A stretch of DNA of 64,000 nt from contig CANQXG010000001.1 of NCBI GenBank assembly GCA_947627735.1, forward strand, positions 16,406 to 80,405, in the 5' to 3' direction. Within the stretch, counting starts at the first letter, position 1; each line of letters starts with the position of its first letter. Shown here piece by piece: positions 1-10,250 of this stretch. The position numbers and the translations under genes were made by a program. Source of the stretch: an uncultured Oscillospiraceae bacterium. GTDB lineage: Bacteria > Bacillota > Clostridia > Oscillospirales > Oscillospiraceae. The notes below the pieces were generated by a model. It searched no databases and had not been told where the DNA came from. It worked only from the letters and a program-made list of their open reading frames with translations.

Positions 1-794
1 ATGGCCGTTGTGAGCGCGCCCACCACGCAGTACAGCAGAAGGTCCACGAGCTGCTGGGCACGGGCGTCATGCTTTTGCGGGTCATACTTCTTCCCCGCCA
101 GAATGCGCAGGAGGAAGGAGTACACCAGCATCCGCCCGAAGCAGACGATAAATTTCATCAGCGACCGCTTGGACTGGCCCATGATGCGCTTTTTGAATGA
201 GATGGGCACCTCTCTGATGGTGATGGCGCCGCCCTTCATGAGCTTCAGCTTCAGGATGAGTTCTTCCGAGATATCAAAGTTCTCGCTGGTGAGATGGAGC
301 TGCCGCAGGTCCGCTGTCCGGCACAGGCGCAGACTGTCGGAAAAGTCATGGACGTTGACGCCGATGCCGATCCGGAAGCAGAAGTTGAGGACCCTGGACA
401 TGATCTGGGAGCTTTTGGCGTCATCCGTGGACCCGCCCGGTATGTACCGCGAGCCGATGACCACGTCCGTGTCGGGCGTCATCGCCTCATACATCTTCGG
501 TATCTGGGTATAGTCCTGGGACCCGTCCGCGTCCAGGATCAGGAACAGCTCCTCGCCGGCATAACGGATGGCGGTCCTGTAGGCGCCGCCGTATCCCGGC
601 TCCTCCTGGTTCACATACTTAGCGCCGAACGCCCGGCACACCTCCGGCGTGTCATCCGTAGGCTCCGCGGAGTCCACGATCAGATATTCCACCCGGTCGA
701 TGACCAGCGGGTCGATGACCTCTTTCAGATCCGGCAGCAGCCATTTCAGGTTTTCCGCCTCGTGATAGGCCAGGATCGTAACAGTCAGTCCCAC
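1..794 (-). CDS. Glycosyltransferase family 2 (DPM1-like), C-terminus off window
   Basis: Reverse strand reads VGLTVTILAYHEAENLKWLLPDLKEVIDPL...LILDADGSQDYTQIPKMYEAM...VIGSRYIPGG, a typical GT2 DxD/GSRY pattern; GTG start just after the upstream gene stop; truncated at the window edge. Confidence 0.85.
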   Translation of the reverse strand, partial: MGLTVTILAYHEAENLKWLLPDLKEVIDPLVIDRVEYLIVDSAEPTDDTPEVCRAFGAKYVNQEEPGYGGAYRTAIRYAGEELFLILDADGSQDYTQIPKMYEAMTPDTDVVIGSRYIPGGSTDDAKSSQIMSRVLNFCFRIGIGVNVHDFSDSLRLCRTADLRQLHLTSENFDISEELILKLKLMKGGAITIREVPISFKKRIMGQSKRSLMKFIVCFGRMLVYSFLLRILAGKKYDPQKHDARAQQLVDLLLYCVVGALTTA

Positions 795-795
795 G

Positions 796-3549
796 TCAGC
801 ACGCCTCCATCTGTCCCCTTTTTTTCTTTCTGTCCCGCACCAGCATCCAGATCACGATCCCGGCGCTGCACACCGTCATCACGGCGCCCAGCCTGATGCC
901 CGGCGAACAGTAGTGGAACTCGATGTCGTGGTGGCCCGCCGTCAGGGGCAGGCACATGAACATGTAGTTGCCTTTCAGTATCTCCGCTTTCTCCCCGTCC
1001 ACCGTGGCGGTCCAGCCCTTGCTGTAGGGCACGCTGACGCACAGGATCTTGTCCTTGGACAGGTCCACCGTACCGGTCAGGCTGTTGGCGCCCCAGTGGA
1101 TGTTCTCCAGCGGCTCCGCCCGCAGGGCCTCCACCTGCTCGGGATAGCTGTCCATGGGCAGGGCATACAGTTCGATGTCATCCAGCTGGGAAGTCCCTCT
1201 GTTGGCGAGTGTGATCGTCAGCGACGTGCGCTCCTGGTCGCTGTAGCCCAGATTTATCAGGTAATCCTCCTGGCCCTCGTAATAGGCGCTGTTAGAAGTA
1301 CAGAGCGTAAAAGTACGGGAAACGCCTCCACACAGCACGCTCACAGAAGCCAATGAATCCGTGACAAGTCCTTTCAGCCGCACATATCCCTCCACACCGC
1401 CAGGCATCGAGAACGAGAGCACGAGCCTGCTGTTGTCCCTATCGGCCCGCAGCTGTCCGTCCTCCCATGCGCAGCCGTCGTAAGTGATCTCAAAGGGGAC
1501 AGGCTTTTCGTCAAACGCCACGCTGCCCGCTCTCAGGTCCGTCGGCTCCTCCAGGGCCACTGTCTGGAGCATGGCCTCCCGTTTCTGAAGGCCGTTCATG
1601 GCGTTCAGCTCTTCATAGGATATCGTGGAATCATAGGTATATCCCCAGGGGAGAGCATAATCATTCTCGTAAATGCAATTTCCGTTGTCCGTTGTTTCTA
1701 TCAAGCTATATCCATAGGGGACATAGGCTGTATTATTCTCTTTTTCAAAATGATACTTTTCCGATAGCAATGTCCCAACGCTGGTCGATTGGCCTGTATT
1801 GAGTATCTTAAAATATACTCCACAGCTCCACTGCTCCAGACCAGTCCAGAAATCGGCGACCGCTGACGGCAGCAGCGAACTATAATCCAGCATCGTGGGG
1901 ATCTGCCATACGCCGGCTGTAAGCGGAACATAAGAAGTGCTGTCTGTCCTTCCCTGCGGCTCGTCCAGCAAATAGGGTTCCAGCTCTCTCTCCGCTACGT
2001 TCTGCAAATAGGCATTTTCATAACCGGCATCAAAGGTAAAGGTGGCCCACCCGACCATGTTCGGTAAAAACTTATAAAGTCCGATCGTGGCCATATTTGC
2101 CGCGATCAGCAATACGATGACGGCCACGCGGATATCGGCGTACATCCTCTCCCGTTTCGCATAGAGCCTGTTTTTTGACCGCTTAGTACCGGGCATGTTG
2201 AGTTCCGGACCGCTCACGATCGCCAGCGCGGCCAGCGTCGCGGCCAAAAAGATCGCTCCCACATATATGTAAGCCGGCGGTTTTGCTTTCTTCAAATAGA
2301 ACAGATTTATGAACAGCAGCGCGGCCATGTAGCATCCGGTGACCGCGATACACATCGTCCGCTGCCGCCCGGAAAACTTCATCAACTGGGGAAGCATCTC
2401 CACCGTGATATATGCGATCAGCAATATCAGGCCAAATGTCCATCGGGATGACGGGTATTGAAAGCCGTTCATCATCATGCTTCCGGCGGGCAGGATATAG
2501 AACAGCAGCCCCACGATCAGCAGCAGCTTCAGCGCTCTCTTTCCCTTGGACAGCATCAATCCGACCAGCGCGAACAGGCAGACTGCCGCAACTGAGAGCA
2601 TGGTGTCACTTGCCGCCGGCACGATCAGTTGGATGATCCTGTTCCAATAAATACTGGCCGCATACAGCCACTGAAATCCCGCGACATGACCATATCTCCC
2701 GGCGTCCAGAAATACCGCCGCCGCGGGGACAAACACGACAGCCGCCAGCCCGAGGCCAAGGGCATAGCCCCCGACGGCACGGAGGACCGTTTTAACAAGT
2801 CCGCGTCCGCCGCTCTCCCGGAACATGCAGTACGCTCTGACCAGCCCATAAACGCCGATCATGATCGTTATCTCGTACAGGAAGTAGTAGCTGCACAGCC
2901 CGCCATAAAATGTGGCAAATATGAGCGTATACGGCCTCTCCTTCCGCAGGACCTTTTCCACGCCCACGACCATCAGCGGCAGGACGATCATCGGACTGAC
3001 AAAATACGGATGCGTGGAAACGGCATACAGTGCGATCCCGCTGAAGCAGTAGATCATACTGCCCGCAAGACTGACCCCCCCCCGCTTGTTAAAATAGTCA
3101 CAAAGATATAGGAAGCTCAATCCGGCAAGGTACAGTCTGAAAAAATCAATGAAAGTGTAGGCGAACTCCCCGTATTTCGTCAGGACCAGCGCGGCGAGAA
3201 GGGAGATCGGGTCCGTATCTCCGTGCGGGTTCAGCGTCCCGATCACATCACTTCCCATGCCCATGCTCAGATCGAACATCGGCACCCCGAACTTCCCGTG
3301 CAGCGCATTGAGGATCACCCGCCGCACTGCCCTGGCGGTATAGATCAGGAATCTGTAATGCTGGTCCCGCGCGTCACCGGCTTTCATAATCGTTCGCGCC
3401 TCGGCCCAAAAGGGACTGAATATGCATACCGAGAGCAGCAGGAAAAGCACGGTGTACATCCCGTACCATATCCATGTCCGCCTGCGGCGCGAACTTAAAT
3501 CCCAGCGTTCCGTCAGCCGGTCATAGGTATTAAAACAGCGATCCGTCAT
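796..3549 (-). CDS. YfhO-family multi-TM membrane protein (copy 1)
   Basis: Long ORF with many TM segments, N-terminal SRRRRTW and C-terminal GWTATVDGEKAEIL...DIEFHYCSPG typical of YfhO family; start taken at MTDRCF. Confidence 0.85.
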   Translation of the reverse strand: MTDRCFNTYDRLTERWDLSSRRRRTWIWYGMYTVLFLLLSVCIFSPFWAEARTIMKAGDARDQHYRFLIYTARAVRRVILNALHGKFGVPMFDLSMGMGSDVIGTLNPHGDTDPISLLAALVLTKYGEFAYTFIDFFRLYLAGLSFLYLCDYFNKRGGVSLAGSMIYCFSGIALYAVSTHPYFVSPMIVLPLMVVGVEKVLRKERPYTLIFATFYGGLCSYYFLYEITIMIGVYGLVRAYCMFRESGGRGLVKTVLRAVGGYALGLGLAAVVFVPAAAVFLDAGRYGHVAGFQWLYAASIYWNRIIQLIVPAASDTMLSVAAVCLFALVGLMLSKGKRALKLLLIVGLLFYILPAGSMMMNGFQYPSSRWTFGLILLIAYITVEMLPQLMKFSGRQRTMCIAVTGCYMAALLFINLFYLKKAKPPAYIYVGAIFLAATLAALAIVSGPELNMPGTKRSKNRLYAKRERMYADIRVAVIVLLIAANMATIGLYKFLPNMVGWATFTFDAGYENAYLQNVAERELEPYLLDEPQGRTDSTSYVPLTAGVWQIPTMLDYSSLLPSAVADFWTGLEQWSCGVYFKILNTGQSTSVGTLLSEKYHFEKENNTAYVPYGYSLIETTDNGNCIYENDYALPWGYTYDSTISYEELNAMNGLQKREAMLQTVALEEPTDLRAGSVAFDEKPVPFEITYDGCAWEDGQLRADRDNSRLVLSFSMPGGVEGYVRLKGLVTDSLASVSVLCGGVSRTFTLCTSNSAYYEGQEDYLINLGYSDQERTSLTITLANRGTSQLDDIELYALPMDSYPEQVEALRAEPLENIHWGANSLTGTVDLSKDKILCVSVPYSKGWTATVDGEKAEILKGNYMFMCLPLTAGHHDIEFHYCSPGIRLGAVMTVCSAGIVIWMLVRDRKKKRGQMEAC

Positions 3550-3550
3550 C

Positions 3551-6292
3551 TTATTTCTCCTCCGAACTACCATTCACGGCGGCCCTTCGTTTTTTTCTGT
3601 CCCAGAGCAGCATGTAAGCCACGATCCCGGTACAGCACACCGTCATCACGGCGCCCAGCCTGATGCCCGGCGAACAGTAGTGGAACTCGATGTCATGGTG
3701 GCCCGCCGTCAGGGGCAGGCACATGAACATGTAGTTGCCTTTCAGTATCTCCGCTTTCTCTCCGTCCACCGTGGCGGTCCAGCCCTTGCTGTAGGGCACG
3801 CTGACGCACAGGATCTTGTCCTTGGACAGGTCCACCGTGCCGGTCAGGCTGTCGGTCCCCCAGTGGATATTCTCCATAGGCTCCGCCCGCAGGGCCTCCA
3901 CCTGCTCCGGGTAATCATCCATCGGCAGGGCATACAGTTCGATGTCCTCCAACCGAAACGTGCCTTTATCGGGGAAGGTGATCGACAAAGAGTCGCGTTT
4001 CTGGTCGCTGTAGCTCAGATTAAAGAGGTAATCTTCCCGTCCGATATAGTGAGAACTAGATTTCATGGTCGCCTTCAGCGTCCTGGATATGGGGCCGCAA
4101 TCCATTTGTATAGTGATCTCTTTGTTTACTGTGTCATAACCGATCAGACGGACATAACCCTCCACGCTTTCGGGCATATCAAAATGCAGAATGATCTTGG
4201 AGCCTGCACCGTCAACCTTGAGCTGACCGTCCTCCCATGAACAACCTTCACACTCCACCTCGTAAGGCAGTTCCGTTTCCGCAAACTCGATCTCGCACCC
4301 ATCCTCCCAGGACGCTCCCTCCTCCAGCGCGATCGCCTGGAGCATGGCCTGCTGCTTTTGGATCCCATTCAGACCGTCCAGCTGTTCATACGAGATGGCG
4401 TTGTCATAGGTATATCCCCAGGGAAGGGCGTACTCGTTCTCAAAGATGAGGTTGCCCTTTGCCGTTTCCTCGATCAGCCTGTATCCATAGGCCGCATAGG
4501 CGGCCCTGTTTGCGGGTTCCACCTGATACTTTTCCGACAGAAGGGTCCCGGCGATGGTCTGCTGGCTCGTGTCTGAAATGCTGAAATAGAAGGGACACCA
4601 CTCGGTATGCTCTATCGCCTGCCAGAAATCCGACACATCGCCCAGCATCAGAGAGTTGTACTCCAGCATTCCCGGGATCATCCATACAGAGGACGCATTT
4701 CTGAAAAATATCGAACCATCTCCCCTGCCGCTCGGATCGTCCAGCAAATACGGCTCCAGCTCCCGCTCAAGCTGCCGGGTCTCCCCCGTAACACGGGATA
4801 TCTCCGTGCCGGACACCGCATGATTCTTGGTATAGTTCCCCTGATCCGCCGCGAGATAATAGATCCCGTTCGCAGCAACATTGGCAACGACGAGCACGGT
4901 GCACACAGCGATCCGCAGCGTCTGCCCGGTCCGCTTCCCGGCCTGCCGCCCGGCAGGCCGGGGCGCCACATCCCCGATCAGGACAAGAAGCGTCATCACG
5001 AGAAACGCGACGGCGGACAGGATATAGGGAAGCGTCCGGATCTGCTTCACAAAGAGCACCGCCGCCATATAAATGCATGCCAGGCATACACATATGGTCC
5101 TTTGCTTAACGGACATGTCCATGAGTTCCGGCAGCTCGTATACCACGACAAAGGAGAGCAGCAGGGCCAGACCAAAGACCCAGCGCTCACTGGGATACTG
5201 AAAGCCGTTCATAAAGGTGTTCCCGATCGGCGTCAGGAACACGGCGAACAAAACGACGGTCAGGGCCTTCAGCGTCCTTTTCCGCCGGGAGCACAGAAGG
5301 AGCACTACAGCGAACAAACTGATCGCGGCAAGCCCCAAGACGACCGGCGCCGCCATCTGTACTCTGATCATGTTGAATATCCGATTCAATATTTCTCGGG
5401 CACTGTACAGTATCGGTATCCGATTGCGCTCGCCGGACCTCGCCGACTGCAGGAAATTCGTGGCAGCCGGCAGAAACACGACCGCCGCCATGCCAAGGCC
5501 AATACCGTATCCCCACGCGGCACGCCAGGCGGCAAGAACGAGTTCTTTCAGCTTTTTCGTTCTATAGATGTCGAAAAGCCGGATGAGTGCGTATATCCCC
5601 ACCAGGATCGTCATCATGTAAAAATGGTAAAAGCTGCACAGCCCGGCGTAGAAGGTCGCGAAGATGAGCACGTACGGTCTCTCCCGCCGCAGGACCTTTT
5701 CCATGCCCACGACCAGGAGCGGGAGCGTTATCATGGGCGTGACGAAATAGGGATGAAACGTGCTCGAATACATCGCGTATCCGCAAAAGCAGTAGATCAC
5801 GCTGCCGATCAGGGCCGCCCAATCCTTGCACCTGAACGTATGGCAGAGGTAGAGAAAGCTCAGTCCGGCGAGGTACAGCCGCAGGAAAATGAGGAACGTA
5901 TAGGTATATTCACCGTATCTGGTGGGGACCAGCGCCGCGATGAGCATGAGCGGATCGGTATAGCCATGGGGATTCAGAACACCGATCACGTCATTCCCCA
6001 AACCGAGGCTCAGTCCGAAAAGAGGAAAAGAAAAGTCCCCTTTCAGCAGGCTCAGGACAACACGCCGCACACTCCTCCCCAGATACAGCATGAAGGGAAA
6101 ATGCTGCGATCTTCCGTCGCCCGTTTCTATAAACGATTTATGCCCGACTATAAGCGGACTGTATGCCAGCGCGGCCGCCACTATAAACAGCGCCGCATAC
6201 GCCGCGATCAGCAGCCATATCCTCCTGCGGCGGGAGCTGCGGTCATACCGATCCGCCAGACGCCCGCAGGTATTTTCCAGCCTCTCTATCAT
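3551..6292 (-). CDS. YfhO-family multi-TM membrane protein (copy 2, tandem paralogue)
   Basis: Same architecture as 796-3549; C-terminal ~100 aa nearly identical. Confidence 0.85.
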   Translation of the reverse strand: MIERLENTCGRLADRYDRSSRRRRIWLLIAAYAALFIVAAALAYSPLIVGHKSFIETGDGRSQHFPFMLYLGRSVRRVVLSLLKGDFSFPLFGLSLGLGNDVIGVLNPHGYTDPLMLIAALVPTRYGEYTYTFLIFLRLYLAGLSFLYLCHTFRCKDWAALIGSVIYCFCGYAMYSSTFHPYFVTPMITLPLLVVGMEKVLRRERPYVLIFATFYAGLCSFYHFYMMTILVGIYALIRLFDIYRTKKLKELVLAAWRAAWGYGIGLGMAAVVFLPAATNFLQSARSGERNRIPILYSAREILNRIFNMIRVQMAAPVVLGLAAISLFAVVLLLCSRRKRTLKALTVVLFAVFLTPIGNTFMNGFQYPSERWVFGLALLLSFVVVYELPELMDMSVKQRTICVCLACIYMAAVLFVKQIRTLPYILSAVAFLVMTLLVLIGDVAPRPAGRQAGKRTGQTLRIAVCTVLVVANVAANGIYYLAADQGNYTKNHAVSGTEISRVTGETRQLERELEPYLLDDPSGRGDGSIFFRNASSVWMIPGMLEYNSLMLGDVSDFWQAIEHTEWCPFYFSISDTSQQTIAGTLLSEKYQVEPANRAAYAAYGYRLIEETAKGNLIFENEYALPWGYTYDNAISYEQLDGLNGIQKQQAMLQAIALEEGASWEDGCEIEFAETELPYEVECEGCSWEDGQLKVDGAGSKIILHFDMPESVEGYVRLIGYDTVNKEITIQMDCGPISRTLKATMKSSSHYIGREDYLFNLSYSDQKRDSLSITFPDKGTFRLEDIELYALPMDDYPEQVEALRAEPMENIHWGTDSLTGTVDLSKDKILCVSVPYSKGWTATVDGEKAEILKGNYMFMCLPLTAGHHDIEFHYCSPGIRLGAVMTVCCTGIVAYMLLWDRKKRRAAVNGSSEEK

Positions 6293-6360
6293 TTTTCTCC
6301 CCCTGTTTCACTTGATCCCGCGACGCTGCCACCGGGACATCCGGCCATAACATACCGTAA

Positions 6361-9111
6361 TCATTTCAAATCGATAGAGTCAAAATCCACCCGCGGGAAC
6401 ACCTCAAGCGCTCCGCCCCTTGTGGCGTTAAAGATCTTGACCCCGTTCTCTCCGGCGACTTTCGCCATATATTCGTAGCCATTCTGCATAAGACGGGTGC
6501 TGTGATCCTGAAGTCTCTGTCGTCCGGGCGTATGCCGCTGCATCTCGTCGATATCAGTTTCAACAACATGGATCTTTCCGTTTGAACCGGAATAGTCACA
6601 ATCGACGCCCAAAAGGTATATCTCTGTGAATCCCATATACATAGCTATCTCGATCGCCGCATTTGTGACAGTAAACAGGTCATATAATGCGATCGATATA
6701 TCGCCGCATCTCTTCATATGCTTCGTCAGCATTCGATTCCGTGTGTGATTGCCAAAATGGATATGCAGGAATCTCTCTTTGCCCGTTAATTTACTGAGTT
6801 TAAGTCTGGACGAGAGATAGGCTTCTCTTTGCGGGATCTCCCCTTCTGAAACGACCCCCTGCTTCATACTGTTGATGAATCGCTCATGCCCCTTTGCGTC
6901 GATACACGTATAGTACGTCGGCCTCCAATCTGTCTTGTCAAATAACAGAAAAACGCTGTTGGAGGCAAATGTATACTCATTTTTTAGCCGCTCCAGGTCC
7001 TCGACCCTCAAACTCGGCCCCAGTCCGATCACAAAGCATCGCTCGCCGGCATGTCTGCCGCGTGCCTGCCGGATCGCCGTCATTCTGGGGTCCAATCCGC
7101 TCAGATGCAGCCAGCTCAGGACTCTGCATGCGGCGATCTTCAGATGTGTGTCCCATGACGCCCGGAACGAGAAAGGGGGCGGATTGAAAATTTTATATGT
7201 GCGGCTCCATATCCTGGGGAAATGTTTTTTTAACCACTGCGCTTTGGGGGGCGGCGGCGCGACCGACAGCTTGCCCTTTGGGGCGACGAGAGCGGCACTT
7301 CCCGCTGGCAGCGGCTCCAGATGGAGATACCCGCGCCAATAATCTTCTGTTATCAATTCCGTGTACCGGGACCTGTATTCGGCGCTCACTTCACCAAGAC
7401 GCTTGTAGATGAGCCTGCGGACCCTGAAGTAGTGATCGATGGTACGGAACAGTTCAATGTAGCTTTTCTCCGTCACGATCCCGGTGTCATTGGTTTGGTT
7501 ATACTGGATCGCCTGTTTTACCTTATAAAAGTTGATCGGTCTGCAGGACAGCAGCGAAACTGTGACAATACGCCTGGACTTGGTCAGCCACCCGTTTAGG
7601 GTGATCTTCCTCCGTATTTTCCTCCACTTGCTTTCGTTGAATTTGAAACTTGCAAGGAATTGCGGGTAGTTGATCTGTTGGGGCAGCTCGTCAACCTTGA
7701 CCGGTCGATATCCCAGCCCGGACACCTCTTTGTGCAGCTCGATCGGGTCCTGTTCCTTCAGCCAATCCACACCCCGGCAAAAATCTTCAACGCCCCGCAG
7801 CATTTGTTCCACCTCGCCATAGCGGAAGCGGAGCACCGACTGGACAGCTCTGTTCCGGATATACCGGATAAGGCGCTTTTCTCCTATCTCGCTGCCGGTA
7901 TAGTGGATGGCATTGGCGATCAGGGCGTTGCGCATGTCATAGTAGTGATAGGCACCTGGATAGGAGGCGCCAAATGAGTGCCAGACACCTACGCCGTGGA
8001 TAAAAATGACCGGCGCGCCACTTCTCAGGCCATACTCGACGTCGTCCCGGTGGATAAAGATAGGAAGCGGTAAACCAATTCTCCGGACGACCGAAAGCGG
8101 AACACAGCAAAACGTCCATGGGGAATACTGGACCCTCTCCTCGATCTCGTTGCTCAGCAGGTCGTTCAAGCGCGTCAGATCATATTTGTCCTTAACATGG
8201 GTCTGTTTCCCGAAGCCGCCGTTCCAGCAATCCCCTCGTGTGTGCTGTATCTTCATATCTTCCAGGCGCATCGTCGCCCCGCCCACGGAACAATGTCTGT
8301 ATTTGGACTTCAGGCAGCATAGAAATGCGTACGTCCGGGAGAAAATGTCCGGCTCAAAGACGATATCATCATCTGTAAACAGAACGTGGGTGAATTTCGT
8401 CGGTCCATAGTGCAGGATCTCGATCAGCGACCTGGTAAAGCCGCCTGTGCCCCCGACGTTCATATTCTTAAATATGTGAACATGCTCGTTCGACAGTTCA
8501 GATGCGTCCAGCGTGCAGCCGTTGTCGGAAACGAAAACATCCATATTCCCGCATGTCGGAGCACCCGGGTCGTCTATCACTTCCCTGTTGAGAGAATCCA
8601 GGTTTTTCTTAAGGTATTTTTCCCTTTTATATGTGCAGATCGCAATGCCTATCCTGACATCATTCTGTTTGGCCTCAGCCAAAGTCGTATAATAGTTTCC
8701 GCCATATATAAACGTTTCCTTCTTCTTTGCCTGTACCGCAAAATAATACAAGCCGGCGGAACAGTCCATCGGGAAAGAAAGCGATATGTTCTCCCGTTCG
8801 CGCAGATGAAATGATCTTGCTTGGAGCATCTTCGTGCGGACCGTATTATTGATCTTTTCAGCGTGCATCAGTGTTACCGTAAAATCACCGCATGCATCCA
8901 ATTCAACACTCAGATCATCAATACATGTATATTTTTTCCACTTTCCAATAGAAAACGAGCCAAAAAGCGTGTCAAATGTTACCGCGTCGCCTTCGTTCAA
9001 TGTCAGGCGCTGCTCGGTAATATCGTAAGCGTTCTTATTTGAACAGCGAAAGTACAAGTCATTGATCGTGCATGTTTCTATGCGCGGCAATAAAATTTTC
9101 TGCAATATCAT
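6361..9111 (-). CDS. Fusion: GlfT2-like galactofuranosyltransferase/GT2 plus C-terminal DUF115/MptE-like domain
   Basis: N-terminal half has RIGIAICTYKREKYLKKNLDSL...VFVSDNG...NVGGTGGFTRSLIE...FTDDDI; C-terminal part has GERCFVIGLGPSLRVEDLERLKNEYTFASNSVFLLFDKTDWRPTYYTCID typical of DUF115. Confidence 0.8.
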   Translation of the reverse strand: MILQKILLPRIETCTINDLYFRCSNKNAYDITEQRLTLNEGDAVTFDTLFGSFSIGKWKKYTCIDDLSVELDACGDFTVTLMHAEKINNTVRTKMLQARSFHLRERENISLSFPMDCSAGLYYFAVQAKKKETFIYGGNYYTTLAEAKQNDVRIGIAICTYKREKYLKKNLDSLNREVIDDPGAPTCGNMDVFVSDNGCTLDASELSNEHVHIFKNMNVGGTGGFTRSLIEILHYGPTKFTHVLFTDDDIVFEPDIFSRTYAFLCCLKSKYRHCSVGGATMRLEDMKIQHTRGDCWNGGFGKQTHVKDKYDLTRLNDLLSNEIEERVQYSPWTFCCVPLSVVRRIGLPLPIFIHRDDVEYGLRSGAPVIFIHGVGVWHSFGASYPGAYHYYDMRNALIANAIHYTGSEIGEKRLIRYIRNRAVQSVLRFRYGEVEQMLRGVEDFCRGVDWLKEQDPIELHKEVSGLGYRPVKVDELPQQINYPQFLASFKFNESKWRKIRRKITLNGWLTKSRRIVTVSLLSCRPINFYKVKQAIQYNQTNDTGIVTEKSYIELFRTIDHYFRVRRLIYKRLGEVSAEYRSRYTELITEDYWRGYLHLEPLPAGSAALVAPKGKLSVAPPPPKAQWLKKHFPRIWSRTYKIFNPPPFSFRASWDTHLKIAACRVLSWLHLSGLDPRMTAIRQARGRHAGERCFVIGLGPSLRVEDLERLKNEYTFASNSVFLLFDKTDWRPTYYTCIDAKGHERFINSMKQGVVSEGEIPQREAYLSSRLKLSKLTGKERFLHIHFGNHTRNRMLTKHMKRCGDISIALYDLFTVTNAAIEIAMYMGFTEIYLLGVDCDYSGSNGKIHVVETDIDEMQRHTPGRQRLQDHSTRLMQNGYEYMAKVAGENGVKIFNATRGGALEVFPRVDFDSIDLK

Positions 9112-9139
9112 GTTCCGGTGTTTGCTCCTTCTGTCTTTG

Positions 9140-10234
9140 TTATATTCTTCTGCTCAACGCGAGCGCCGATGCTATGACCTCATGCATATCGTAATATCTG
9201 TACTCGCCCAGCCTGCCGCCAAAAAAGATATTGGGCTGATCCATCGCCAAGGCTTTATAGCGTTCATATTTCTGCTGGTTCTTATCATCGTTGATCGGAT
9301 AATACGGCTCACTGCCCGGCGTCCACGTCATTGGATACTCGTGGGAGATGACCGTCCGCGGCTGCGTGCCAAATTCAAAGTGCTTATGCTCGATGATCCG
9401 TGTGAACGGCGTTTCTCTGTCGGTGTAATTCATCACGGCCACGCCCTGATAATTGTCTGTATCCCTTACCTCCGTTTCAAAGCGGAGAGTGCGGTATTCA
9501 AGCGGACCATAGCAATAGTCGAAATAGGAGTCGATCGTGCCGGTGTAGACGGTCGTTTCAGCGATGTTTTCAAACTCCGAACGGTTCTCGTTGTAGTCCG
9601 CGCCAAGGATGACCTCACTGCCGGACAGGAGCTTTTCAAATATCTGCGTATATCCACCGACCGGAATGCCCTGATAGGGGTCATTGAAGTAGTTGTTGTC
9701 ATATGTAAAACGCACCGGCAGCCGGCGGATGATAAATTCCGGCAGCTCGCTGCACGGCCTGCCCCACTGTTTCTCCGTGTAGCCTTTCACCAGCTTTTCA
9801 TATATATCTCTGCCGACCAGCTGTATCGCATGTTCCTCCAAATTCCGGGGCGGCGCCTTCAACTCCTGCCGCTGCGCTTCAATGATCGCCTTCGCCTGCT
9901 GCGGCGTACTGATGTTCCACATCCGGCTGAAGGTGTTCATGTTGAACGGTATGTTGTATAGCTCCCCGTGGTAATTCGCTATCGGAGAGTTGATGAAGTG
10001 GTTGAACTGCGCGAACTGCCGGATATAGTCCCATACCTCTTTATTTGACGTATGGAAAATATGGGCCCCATAGGTGTGGACCTGTATCCCTTCGATCTGT
10101 TCCGTATAGCAGTTGCCGCCGATATGGCTCCGCCGGTCGATGACCAGACAGCGCTTTCCGCGTATTGTGGCCTCATGGGCAAACACGGCGCCGAACAGGC
10201 CCGCTCCCACGATCAAATAATCATATTTTTCCAT
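9140..10234 (-). CDS. glf: UDP-galactopyranose mutase
   Basis: MEKYDYLIVGAGLFGAVFAHEA...GGNCYTEQIEGIQVHTYGAHIFHTSNKEVWDY...YTEKQWG; classic Glf. Start set at MEKYDY to avoid overlap with the upstream gene. Confidence 0.95.
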   Translation of the reverse strand: MEKYDYLIVGAGLFGAVFAHEATIRGKRCLVIDRRSHIGGNCYTEQIEGIQVHTYGAHIFHTSNKEVWDYIRQFAQFNHFINSPIANYHGELYNIPFNMNTFSRMWNISTPQQAKAIIEAQRQELKAPPRNLEEHAIQLVGRDIYEKLVKGYTEKQWGRPCSELPEFIIRRLPVRFTYDNNYFNDPYQGIPVGGYTQIFEKLLSGSEVILGADYNENRSEFENIAETTVYTGTIDSYFDYCYGPLEYRTLRFETEVRDTDNYQGVAVMNYTDRETPFTRIIEHKHFEFGTQPRTVISHEYPMTWTPGSEPYYPINDDKNQQKYERYKALAMDQPNIFFGGRLGEYRYYDMHEVIASALALSRRI

Positions 10235-10250
10235 CGCCCATGTCCACCTA

